Shown here in pieces: positions 40,311-50,900 of a stretch of DNA of 64,000 nt. The stretch's first letter is position 1. Each line of letters starts with the position of its first letter. Under the pieces are notes generated by a model. That model saw nothing but the letters and a program-made list of their open reading frames with translations, was not told the origin of the DNA and made no database searches. The stretch spans positions 1,282,928 to 1,346,927 of the forward strand of contig BCKL01000003.1 of the NCBI GenBank assembly GCA_001600635.1, given 5' to 3'. Source of the stretch: Leucosporidium creatinivorum. Taxonomy: Eukaryota > Basidiomycota > Microbotryomycetes > Leucosporidiales > Leucosporidiaceae. The translations under genes and the position numbers were made by a program.

Positions 40311-42380
40311 TCAGCCCTCCTGACAGATCCTCATCGCCTCCCGCGCATCCCTCAGCTCAATACACGCACGCTCGCCGTAACAGTGGTGCTCCTCGCACAG
40401 CGTAAAGTCGAGCAGGAGGGGGTTGGCGCCGGGGGAGGGGACGACGACGTTGCGGGGCGCAAAGTCGTTGTGCTCGTATCCGGCCTTGTGGAGGACTCGG
40501 AGGGTCGTGTAGACAAAGTCCCTAACGATGGGAGAAGGTCAGCTGCTGCAGAAGGAGAGAAGAGAAGCGAGCGGAGCGGGACTCACCTTTGCGAGCGGCT
40601 CAGGTCCTCGAACGTCTCGGGCGACTTCCCGCCGTACTCCATCAGCAATGCCATCGTCCTCTTATCCTTATTCCCTCCCATCCCAATCCCCTTTTCATCC
40701 TCACTCTTCCACACCCCAAAGAACCTCGGCACCCTCGCTCTCAACTCGGGCATCTTCTCCAACTCCTTCTCGTAGAGCGACGCCTCAGCATTGACACACT
40801 CGGGTGAGCCAAATTTGACCGAGATGAAGGCGCCATTGCCGAGGATTCCGGTGTAGACTGTGCCGTGGGTGCCGTCGAACGAACTACGGTCGATAGGGAG
40901 GAGGGGAGGAGGAGGGGAGAGAGCGGGCTTGTCGTCGAGAATGATGGGGGAAGTGGATCTGCCGGGTGAGGACGAGGGAGGGGTGGGCAGAACTTTTGCC
41001 TGCAGCACTCGGAGTAGGAGCTTTCGACGGTGGGCGGAGGAGGCGACGGAGAGGGCGGAGGTGGAAGGTGCAGAGGGGGCGGGAGTAGGGGGGAAGGAAG
41101 GGGCCGAGGCGGGGGGNGGGGTGGGCATTGAGAGGGCAAGAATATTGAGCTTGGAAGGATGAAGGTCAGCAATTGCAGTCGAGAGAGCAACAGGAACGGC
41201 AATCTCACTTGGCCCAAGTGATTCAAATCCTCGACGCCAGCTACGTCTCTAAGCTCCATCAAGTTCTTCAGCTCCTCCTGCTCCTGAGCTGACCCTCCCT
41301 TAGACTTCTCGCTCCCTCCTCCTTCCTCCTCGTCCAGCCTGGGTCGCTTGGAAGCTGGCTCGGAGCCCTCATCTGCCGCTCCCCGCTTCTCGGAAGTAGG
41401 ACCCGGTTTTGCTTGCGCCTGCTCAGTTGACTTGCGGATGAGATCTTGAGTTGCCGAGGGGAGCTCGACGGGGGAGGTGTCGGGGAGGAGGAGCATGTGA
41501 GTGACGAACGAGATGAGCGAAGGCTGGACGTTTGAGGCGGGGAGGAGAGGAGAGACGAGGAGGTGGTTGGAGGAGGGGTCGGAGGATCGGCAAAGGATGG
41601 TCCAATCTTGTGTGTCATAGAGTAGGGCGTAGTGAACACCCTTTGCCTCCATGGCAAGGGTGAGCTGGAGACGCCGAGACGCTGTTAGCTCTGCAAGGCA
41701 AGCAAGCATGAAAGAGTTCGCACCTTATTGAGAAGGTCTAGGTCCTCCTTCTCGAGATACTTCATCAAAATTGCTCCGTTTTCCCGCTTCAGAGTACTAT
41801 CGAGAGCTCCGAAGCGCGAGGAGCCCACCTGGCTGTTCTTGACTCCGACCACTACCCTCGCCTGCCCTGCATGCAAGAAACCCTCCTTTGCCTTCTGCGC
41901 CTCCTTCTCCGTTGGCTCCCTTCCTCGGCGCACAATCAAGTCAATAGCTCCTCCGACGTCCTCCTTGTTCTCGCCGCCGAGAAGGAAGTTGACCGGATTC
42001 TGCGGCCTTAGCGTAGCGTCGACTTCCATAGCGAGTTTAGCACCGAGGTAGGCAAGGTACTTGAAAGTATCCGAGTAGGAGAACCCATGCTCAGCGACGG
42101 AAGTTGCGAGCTCGAGCATGACGGAGTGGTAAGAGCGAATGGCTTCGGAGGGGATGTCGTTCAGGCGGTTGCCGGCCATCTTATGGAGGAGATCATCGTA
42201 GCTTTGGAAGAGGTCGACTGCCAGACTCGCGACTCGGATGACCACCCTCTCGTTGTAGCCGGCAGCTAGATCGCTTTCCCTGTTGAAGGCAGCCGACGTG
42301 CCGCTAGTCGGGTTGACGAGGATATCAGGCGTAGGAGGAGCGATCCGGGTGAGGAACCACTTCAAGCTGTTTCCGGCCAT
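40311..42380 (-). CDS. Kinase-like protein B (paralogue of kinase-like A)
   Basis: Coding exons are 42380-41724, 41664-41209, 41149-40587 and 40521-40311, giving 628 aa. The layout equals that of gene A (20784-22868). An N-terminal alpha/beta region holds VVVGVKNSQ and 'VHYALLYDTQDWTIL'. The basic patch is PASKRPRLDEEE. The N-lobe-type part (GTHGTVYTGI, ISVKFG, EASLYEKEL) precedes a catalytic loop HNDFAPRN (Asp578, Asn583) and DFT (Asp597). The protein ends 31 residues later with HHCYGERACIEL. Both copies therefore lack a kinase C-lobe. The sequence has one ambiguous base, n at 41117, inside a G run of exon 3; it does not change the frame if it is one base. An in-frame upstream ATG at 42407 exists, but the sequence before 42380 looks like an acceptor or UTR. 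Confidence 0.7.
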
Positions 42381-42647
42381 CGCTGTAGTGGCATCAGTAG
42401 AGAGCAAGACGAGGTGAGAGTCAGAAGAGTCGCGGCAGCTTGTCCTCCGCCATCTCCTCCCATTGCTTCAATCCGCTCGCCCATTGACCACAGCTCTACT
42501 CGGGTGTACTAGCAGCTTTCAATCTACTTTCTACTACCCTACAGTACGCTCTTACTCCCCTTCAAAGCAGCTCGGAAGCTCACGCTCACCTTGCGTTTTT
42601 CTCTCAACAGCTCTCCCTCGCCAGCTACTCGACTACAGCTCTCCAAA

Positions 42648-43115
42648 ATGCTACCACACGAGCTCTGTTCCCGACTAAGCAACGCCTCGCTAGCCCGTCA
42701 CCGCTATGTACCCCTCTCCCCGACCAAGCAGCACCTCTCAATCCTCTCGCTCCTCCTCTCCCAAGGCTTCATCTCCTCCGTCTCCTACGGCTCCACCTCC
42801 ACCTCGCCTACAACTCTACCCGACCCAGCATCCTTCGTCGACGCCCGCGAGTCCGAGAAGCGCGTCTGGGCAGAACTCAAGTACCGCTCCGAACGGCCAG
42901 TCCTCAACAAGATGAGCCTGGTCAGCCATCCTTCGCGGAGGGTGTTCATGGACAAGGATGAGGTGGCGAGGTTCGTCAAGGGCGCGAGGGTCAAGTTTGT
43001 CCCCGGGTTGGTTTTGGGCGAGATTGCGATGATTCATAGTCGGAAGGGATGGGTCGAGGGGAGGGAGGCCGTCAGGAGAGGGCTGGGAGGAGAGGTGATT
43101 GCTAGGGTGGGTTAG
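42648..43115 (+). CDS. MRPS8: Mitochondrial small-subunit ribosomal protein uS8m
   Basis: This is the only clearly intronless gene of the window, with 155 aa. It has the full uS8 pattern: LPHELCSRLSNASLARHRYV, a helix ending LSILSLLLSQGFISSV, WAELKYRSERPVLNKMSLVSHPSRR, and a C-terminal GLVLGEIAMIHSRKGWVEGREA with the terminal GGEVIARV. The C-terminal Arg/Gly block binds rRNA in the family. An upstream in-frame ATG at 42591 would add 19 residues (RFSLNSSPSP...) that could serve as a presequence, but fungal uS8m usually starts at MLPHEL, so I chose the second ATG. It is divergent from kinase B across 267 bp. Confidence 0.9.
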   Translation: MLPHELCSRLSNASLARHRYVPLSPTKQHLSILSLLLSQGFISSVSYGSTSTSPTTLPDPASFVDARESEKRVWAELKYRSERPVLNKMSLVSHPSRRVFMDKDEVARFVKGARVKFVPGLVLGEIAMIHSRKGWVEGREAVRRGLGGEVIARVG

Positions 43116-43502
43116 AGATGGAAGCGAAGGAACGTAACAGGGATTAGACGACGCAGCTGGGTCGAGGACGAGGCGAAGAGGCCAAAGTTCGGCGATGGCT
43201 GCCGAAGGGGGACAGTCTGACTGTGCAAAGGGCTGGAGAAGTGAAGAGCAGGCGCCTCATCAACTCGCGTGCTCTCTGCTCTGATCTGGGAGCAAGTGCG
43301 ATGAGCTACAGCTGCTCACAGGCTTGCTCAAGTCTCGGCGTTTGCTCGGCGTTCGCTCGTTCGTCTCGCTTGTCTGCACCCTGCGCCGCCAAACACAAGC
43401 CTTTTACTTCAACTATGCCACCAAACACGATGATCAAGTGCACTCCACACACTCCATCCCTCCGCCTCATCCCTCCACCGAACGCACGCGCCGAGCGAAG
43501 AT
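43116..43502. other. Intergenic gap after uS8m
   Basis: This 387-bp gap lies between uS8m and the first four-TM gene, which converge. I see nothing identifiable in it. Confidence 0.5.
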
Positions 43503-44572
43503 CTAGCGAAGGCCCAGCAGCCTGGTCGACTGAGTTCGACGAGGAGTACTAGGACCAGGCAATGGGAGGTTATGACTATGTTCCAGCTCGGAGTCGTCCG
43601 AGGAGGCGGCTGCTCGTGACGGGCGAAGCCAGACGCTTCTGGGAGCGCGAGGTTCCTCCTCGGCGCTCGAGAGGTTCGAGTCGGTGTGCTCCTCCGCTGC
43701 CGCGCCTCGAGCGCGAGAGCCAGCCGAGTGGGGGCCAGCATGAACGGGCGGTTCGGCAGTGGGTTGAGGGGTCCTCGTATAAGGGCGACGCGAAGGATGG
43801 GGGTTCCGCGCTCGGCGATCTGGGTCAGGGTTGGCGGCGTGGAGGGGTTGCAGATGGGTTGCGGCTGGATGGCGTCGCTCAAAGTCCTCGCATGCGCGGG
43901 CAAAGGGGCCAAAGGTGACCACTGCAGTGAGGGCGATGCAGAAAGGGAGGAGTTGGACCTGGCTCGGCGAAGTGTGGGTCAGCTCGTGCTCGGCCGTCTC
44001 GTTGAGAAGAGCCTCAGCGTACCCATAGAGCCGTTTGCAGGATCAAGGTAGAGTCTCCTGCACCGGAGAGGCCGACGATTGCTCCACCAACAATGATACA
44101 CACCACCGTGAGGAGTGCTCCCTGGCGACGAGGGCGGGAAAGTCAGCCAGCGCTTTCGAGGGATGATGCAGCGAATCAGCACGCACCGCACATAGCCACT
44201 TGAGAACTCGCATTTTATGGTATCGAGGATGTCCAAGCTGGACGAACATGAGGACCTGAGAAACCGAATCAGCGATCGCCGAGCACGGAGTCGGCTCGGC
44301 TCCTCGGTGCTCACGAGCAAAATCGCGGTCGGCAGCCAGAACGCGGCGCAGGTGACGAAAGCGTATAGTAGCTTCTTGACATCTGATTTGTTTGAACCAT
44401 CAGGGTGATTCTCAGAGGGCTCTGCGAGAGAAAATAAGTTCGGCTCAACTTACCATTCTTGAACGAGATGTAAGCGCCTATACCACACGCAACCAGACCA
44501 GTAGCCACAGCTGCAAAAGATACCGAAACCCAGACCTTTGCCTTCCGATGCCGCTTCTTCGTCCGTGTTCAT
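43503..44572 (-). CDS. Four-TM family, copy 1; 5' end does not close in frame
   Basis: Exons matched to the two upstream copies are approximately 44572-44454, 44382-44315, 44255-44187, 44121-44023 and 43958-43503. Exons 2-5 are in register with copies 2 and 3 (68, 69, 99 and 456 nt against 68, 75, 102 and about 600). They encode TM segments (LLYAFVTCAAFWLPTAILL, ALLTVVCIIVGGAIVGL, LLPFCIALTAVV) and a Ser/Arg/His-rich tail. The first TM segment (VSFAAVATGLVACGIGAYI) is present, but the ATG at 44572 (MNTDEE, like MNSEE of copy 2) lies in another frame. The exon is one base off and lacks about 22 residues found in copy 2. Either the true start lies in an unseen upstream exon or this copy is decaying. 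Function is unknown. Confidence 0.5.
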
Positions 44573-44855
44573 GCTGTCGAACTGGACAGTCACAACGAGC
44601 AGAGAGAAGCAGGAAGGAGAGAAGTTACTCGTGTCTTTTCCAACACTGTACGGCGCCGTGGACTTGAGCGAGGAGAGAGGCCGACAGCGCGCTCCGCCAG
44701 GCCGAGTTTGGAAAGCTGTGCTCATCCCTTGCTTGCTCGATCCATCCAAATCATAACTAGACTTCACCAATGACTTTACTATTGCTACTAAATGTGTCTA
44801 TCACAGCCCGGAAGTGGTGCGCCGAGTAGCGATGGACCACCGCCGAGAGCGAAGT

Positions 44856-46154
44856 TTAGGCGGCGTGATGGGTCTGATGGGGTGCACTCGGGCCGGACGC
44901 TGCGTGAGAAGGTCCGGGAGAGCGTCGACGTAGCTCAAAGGTATGGCCCTCCGGTGTTGAGTCCTCGTCCGAAGAGAAGGGGCGTTGGGCGAGGTGAACC
45001 GAGGAAGGAGCTGAGGGTGCTCGGGGAAGAGGTTCGTGGCGGTCGTAGCGGAAGACGTCGTCGTCTCCGCTCTCGCTCGAGTCGGTGTGGTGGGCTTGGA
45101 GATGGTCGTCGGCGTGCTCGTGAGGGTGTGAAGCTCGGCGCAGGGGTTCGAGATCGGAGTCGGTGTGCTCCTCCGCTCGTGTCGTCGCTGCTCGACCTCG
45201 AGAGCCGAACGAGTGCCAGCCTCGGGGAGAAGGAGGTTGCTGCTCCTCCTGCCTCGATCCTCGCGTTGACGAGCGGCGAGCGGGGCGGGCTGTCGAGGCT
45301 CGGCGACTCGGAGAAGGTGGAGCGGCGGCGGCGGGGCGGTCGCGTAGTTCGATGGGATGGTGCCCTCGTTCAAACTCCATACGGGCGAATACAAAAGACT
45401 TGAACTTGACGATACCGCAAAGGACGACGCCCCAAGGGAGTAATTGGAGCTACTCGGCGAGGGGGAAGAAGGGGGTCAGCACTTCTCGGCTTCTGCACGT
45501 CGATGTGACTACTTACCCATATCCCCGCCTGCAGCGGGAGAGCCGAGCTTTTTGCTACATTGGCAAAGATGATGACGGCTCCGCAGAGGATGATGGTGGC
45601 GAGGAGGAGGAGCGTGCCCTGGCGCGCGAAAAGGGGAGGAGGCCGGTCAGCGCTCGTTGGTGGATGGCGAATAGCAAGACCTGGAGCTTACAGAAGCTCC
45701 CCATTGTAAGTGACGCATTTGATTGCTTCGGTGTTGGCGGATCCCGAGCTCCATGATCATCAGCACCTGGATAAAGAGCGAGGTCAGCCATCGCCGAGTG
45801 CGTCGCTTCCGCTTTTCTGGACTGACCACGACAATCGCGCAAAGTAGCCATGTAATGCCGCAAGCGAGATACAGATAGAATATCGCCATGACGTCTGCCG
45901 ATGTCCAGTAGAGTCGGTTATGGTCCAGCAAGTACGAGGAGAAGAGTTCGGCACTCGGCGCTGAGCTCACCTGCTTTCCATGAGTAGAAAGCGCCTACGC
46001 CACAGGCGAGAAGCGCTGTGCTCACTGCTCCGAGGGAAGCGTATAGCCATGCTTTGGCTTCTCGTTCCTTGTAGAGACCAGCGGGAGTATCCGTCACCGC
46101 AGGTGCTCCTCCCCCGGCGCTGAGAGGGCGCCGAGCTCCTTCTTCGGAGTTCAT
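44856..46154 (-). CDS. Four-TM family, copy 2
   Basis: Coding exons are 46154-45971, 45894-45827, 45766-45692, 45618-45517 and 45449-44856, giving 340 aa. Four predicted TM helices are seen (WLYASLGAVSTALLACGVGAF, YLYLACGITWLLCAIVV, LLLLATIILCGAVIIF, LLPWGVVLCGIVKF), with an N-terminus facing one side and a long Ser/Arg/His-rich, probably cytosolic, tail. The tail holds EEHTDSDLE and HTDSSESGDDD, both acidic Ser clusters suitable for casein-kinase-type phosphorylation, and ends with the shared HQTHHAA. I do not recognise the family. Exon sizes 68, 75 and 102 nt and their phases equal those of copy 3, so this is a tandem duplication. Confidence 0.7.
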
Positions 46155-46445
46155 CTTGCTGTCAAAGTCGGTCGAGAAGCAAAGCGCAGAGAGGATCAAG
46201 ACCAAGAAGACTTGCAAGAGATCTTCAAGCTGTACAAAGCCAAGGAGTTGTGATAGCGAGGTGAAAGGAGACGGCGGACGTTCGCCGAGAGGCTATAGAG
46301 CTGTGGTGCTTGCTCACTCGCTCGCTTGCAGAGCTGATCGCGCATCGACCACATTAAAGACGAATAGTTGATCTATGCACCCCATCAGTCATACTACAGG
46401 TAGTTCAGAGTCCCTTCAAATTCTATCGCTGGTTCGGCCGGTGGC

Positions 46446-47738
46446 TTACGCGCGGTGAGTCTGATGAGGTGCAGTCGGGTGAGATGAGTGGACATGGTCA
46501 ATGTCAATTTTGGAGGTGGTAGAGTGCCGAGGTAGGTCGAAGATATCGTGGGGATGGGGTAGGGACTCGCTGGAAGGGTTTCGGTGACGAGGGAGGTGAG
46601 CCGAGTGAGGTGAGCTAGGCGAGGGTGGCTCCGTTGAGTGGCGAGGGTGATCGTTGCGACGGGTGATGGTGTCTATGCTGTCGATACTGGAGTCGGAGTG
46701 GTGGTCGCGGTCGTGTACCGAAGCGCCGGGTGCGAGAGATCCTCGGCGCGAGTGAGGTGGCTCGTAGTCGCCGTCCAGGCGAGTGTTTCCCCCAGGCCAC
46801 CCCCAGTTGGCGAATTGATGTTGCACAGATCCTGAGGTCGGGCCCTGGGCCCTCTCAGATGGCTGTCGAGCTGGCATTGGCGCCGGATCATGACGAGACG
46901 AGGGTCGACGACGATTCGGCGCGGGAGGGAGGAGGGTATTGAGCGGGATGTGGCGAGTGTGAGGGTCGTCGGCTCGGTGCTCGCGCGAAAAGGCTCGATA
47001 CTTGCTCAAGGCGACGATAACGACGAGCCAGGGGACTAGCTGGCCCTGCGCACTCGAGAAGGACGGTTTGAAATCAGCGCCGAGCGCGGTCACTGTGAGC
47101 CTGCGCCCACTCACCCACATGCCAATCTGGACCCAAAGGGTCGGCGACTCTTCGGTTCTGCCAATGAAGTACAGCGCACCACCAATGAGGATGATGGCAA
47201 GGACGACCAGCACACCCTGAACGCCGAAGTCAAGTCAGCGCGCCGAGCTATACAAGAAACAGGATACAGCTTACGAGGTTGACGTAGAGCTGGCGTGCAA
47301 GGTTCTTGTATAGATGCTGATGACCTCGGATTGTGATGAGCACGACGAGCTGCGAAAGAGTCGCTAGATGATCAGCGAGCGCCGGGAGCGCGTTTTCAGT
47401 GTGCACTACGAATTGTGAGGGTACTGACCATGACCATCGTCAATGTACCCCAAAGAACGGCACAGGAGCCAAACCAGATTGGTAGTGCCGTGAGCTCTGT
47501 GGGATCAGAAAACGATTAGCTTTTGACAGAGCGCCGAGCAGTCGTCGGTTCACTCACTCGGTCCCGTCGTTATGGTAGCTCCCGCGATAGCCAAACCCAT
47601 CCCCGATATCTCCGCTACCATTGCACCGTATAGAAATCGCTCCACCACCTGCTGCTTCGCTGCTGTCTCCTCGCTTTGATGGACCGCCTCCGGCAGCATT
47701 GGTCCGCTAAGGGGTTGGCGCTCGCGGTCTGACTCCAT
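46446..47738 (-). CDS. Four-TM family, copy 3
   Basis: Coding exons are 47738-47558, 47496-47429, 47349-47275, 47216-47115 and 47045-46446, giving 341 aa. TM helices are FLYGAMVAEISGMGLAIAGAT, LPIWFGSCAVLWGTLTMVM, GVLVVLAIILIGGALYFIG and LVPWLVVIVAL. The tail is His/Ser/Pro-rich with HHSDSSIDSIDT and ends HQTHRA, like HQTHHAA of copy 2. The gene order (copy 3 upstream of copy 2, then copy 1) and identical intron positions indicate duplication from one ancestor. There is no signal peptide, and no conserved catalytic residue is visible. A receptor, transporter-regulator or structural membrane role is equally possible. Sequence identity between copies is low by eye, so the duplications are not recent. 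Confidence 0.7.
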
Positions 47739-47934
47739 GATGAGGCGAGCGTTCAGATGAAAGCGAGAAGAAGAGAGAAGGAAGAAGAGAAGAGATTGGA
47801 GAGCAAGATCACAGCGCCGAGGACTTGCGGTGTTAGAGCGGTCCGTCCACGACACGTTCGGCCGAACGCCGCCGCCGACATCTCCCAATCGCCCATCCAA
47901 GTATACTGCTTTTCCTTGTCAAAAGATACGACAC

Positions 47935-50900
47935 CTACTCTCCAAAGACGAGCTCCACCTCGTCCACCGCCGGACCCGAATGCGGTGCAGCAGCGACGGG
48001 GCCGTCCTGATTCTCCTCGATGGCCTCGGCGGCATCGTCGTCGCGGTCGATGAGGACTGGACGGAGGGCGGGGGAGATGGGGCCGGTGCTGGAACGACGA
48101 CGGGAAGGACGGGGAGAGGTACTGTGAGGGAGCCCGGCGGCGCGCTCCTCCTCGAGGGCGGTGATGGTCTCGGGGCTGTTGAGGCGAAGAGGTCAGCGAA
48201 GAAGCTCAAGGTAAAGAGCGTAGACGTTAGCTCACCTGATATGCTCCCACTCGTTCCTCCTCCGCTCCTCATCTTCCTCGATGTCAAAGTCCGAGACGCT
48301 CCCATCGCTGCTAGCCTCCCCGCCGAACCCATGAGCGCTATACCTCCCCAGTAGTCCGCTAAGACTCCCCACGCTCTCACTATCACTAATATCGCCATAA
48401 TCGCCAACCATGTCGCCCAGCCGCTCCCAATCCTCTCTCGACGATTCCCAGTCGTCGCCTCCGAGCCCGAGTCCCGACCAATCTCCGCCTTCGCCTTCGG
48501 CACGAGGGTACAGCAGGAGGTCATCCACCTCGTACTCGCCCTCGCCAAAGTCGTCCAAGTCATGCGCTCCACCGCTGCCAGAGCGGTAGAAGGAAGTCGG
48601 CGACGATCCGCCGTCGCTATCGTAGCTCGTGACCGAACGAGTAGGAGGGAAGGCGTCCTCGCCTCCGCTGGCCGAGCTCGGTCGACCTGGAGAAGGAGGA
48701 GGCATGCCTGCGCCGCCAAAGTCGGGAGGAGGGTGGCCGGCGGCGGAAGAGGAACGGCGATGCAGGTGAGGAGCGTAGGAGCCGTAGTGCTTGGTGTTGA
48801 AGAAGCGGACGAGGGTGCGGAGTGCTTGCTCGTGGGGCTGTTATGGGTGAGTGAGAAGGTCAGCGAAGGAGGGGAGAGCTGACGAGAGGAACGAACCAAA
48901 GACTCCTCGACGTCGGCGTCGACGTCCACGCCGGTAAGCCACTCGTCGCGGAGGTCGGGGCGGCAGTGAAGGTAGATCGCGGTGATGACCTTCATGTTGG
49001 CTGCAGAGTGCGGGAGCGAGCGATGGATGGTGAAATCGATGGGGAGCATGGGACGCGAGAGAAGCAAGGGGAGCAGGAAGCGAAGGCGCCGGTCGTCAGC
49101 TCGGGCGGTGATGGAGCGCGATAACGAGACGTACACTGCCTCCACTTGCGACCGCAGTAGGGCACCTGGCTCTTGATGACCTTGAGGACGTAGAGCTGGA
49201 GCGTTGGGTGCGAGACCTTGAGGATGCGCTTGAGGATGGCCTGTCGAGTCGAATACATCGTCAGCCGTCGATTATACTCTCTCAACGATCGGAAGCACCT
49301 ACCGAGCTCTTGTACTGCACCAGCAGCAGCACGCGATGAGTCTTCCTCTTCGTCAGCTTCTGCAGGATGTGCACAAAGTTGATGACGGCGAAGAAGTTGC
49401 GCCACGAGTAGTCGGTGATGAGCTCAATCTCATCGTCGTCGGCTCCAGGAGCAGCAGCTGTTCCGTCCTTGGTAGCGCTCGGTGAGGGAGCACGGTCGCC
49501 GACTGGTGGCGAGGTGAGCATGGCGTCTTCGGGCCGTGGCGAGGAGCAGGAGGGGTTGATGGCGTCGTGGCAGTACTTGAAGAAGCTGTTTGAGAGTAGG
49601 GAGGTCAGTGCGAGCGAGGAGAGACGGGCAGCAGCGAACGCACTTCTGATCCTGTCGATCATTCTTTGTCTTGACCGAAGTCGAGACCTCTTGCAGGCCA
49701 AACATCTTGAGAATGAGTAGCAGGCAGTTGGAGTCGACGAGGAGTTGCGAGAGGTAGTGGAACTTCATCACGTCTGATCGAAGCGAGGGAGGGTCAGCGC
49801 CGAGCAAGCTCCTCGACTGCGAGCGGAACGACCTACGCGACGTCTTAAACCACTTGAGGGTGAGAATGAGGATGGCGGAGACGGCTTTGCTCGTGATCTC
49901 GCGATGACGGTTGATGTCGGTGTCCTCCAAGCTGAGCTCGACGGGCTCGTCTGCGGCGGCGAGATGATCAGCTCGGTGCTTTGAGCGAAAAGCAGTAGGC
50001 TCACCGTTACCCGAGTCGTTGCCTTGTCCAGCGCCGTTGTTGTTGGCGTTGCTGTTGGCGGTGACGGTGGCGAGGAGAAGCTTAAGGAGGACGATGACGG
50101 CGCTCTGCATTTGAGGCAGGACAGCGCGCTGTTCGAGTGAGAAGACGTCAGCTACATACCTCGAGACGGCAGAGAGCGAGAAGAGACATACGTAGAGCAT
50201 CTCGACCCTCTCCAACCTCTGCACATCGACCCTTTTAGCCCTCGCCTCCTTCTTCCTCTTCTCATCCTTTTCTCCCTCCTCCTCGACCCTCATCCTCCGC
50301 TCGAGCTTCCTCAACATGCTCAGCGGATCCATCGGATCCTCCTCCTCCTCCTCGCTTTCCTCCTCGTCTACCTCTTCTCCCTCCTCACCATCCCCCTCAG
50401 CCCCCGAATCATCATCCACCGCCAACGCCTCCATCCTCCTCGACAACCTCGCCGCATCCTCCCTACTCCCGATACCCCTCAATCCCCCCACCGGCAGCCC
50501 AGCACTCGCTGTACTGCCTCCACTCCTCGCCTTACCCCTCACACTCGCGCTATCCCCCGAGCCCATCCTCCCCTTCCCCTCGCTCGCAGCTTTAGCCATC
50601 TTCTCCGCCTTAACCAACCCTCCCTCATCCGCCATAAACTCCTCCCTCAGCTTCCACGTCTGCCACAGCTCAGTCGAGATCCTCATATTCCTCCTATACA
50701 GCTCGCCCGCTTCGTCAATGGAAGCGGGGACAGCTCGAGGTGGACCGCCTCGGGGACCAGCGTTGGCGGGAGCGAAGGGGAGGACGAAGGGCTTGGTTTG
50801 GTCCGTTTGGAATTGCTGTTTCTTGGGTTTTGGTGCAGGGGAAGGAGGAGGCGAAGGAGCAGGAGTAGCTGGCTGCTGCGGACCAGGGGGAGGGAGGGAG

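Noticed and set aside
44792-45403. 203-aa + strand frame
   Set aside because: It is antisense to exon 5 of four-TM copy 2, which is in frame with the upstream TM exons.
47919-49145. 408-aa - strand frame in the FAR11 locus
   Set aside because: It shares only part of its reading with real FAR11 exons; the rest reads introns and the wrong frame.
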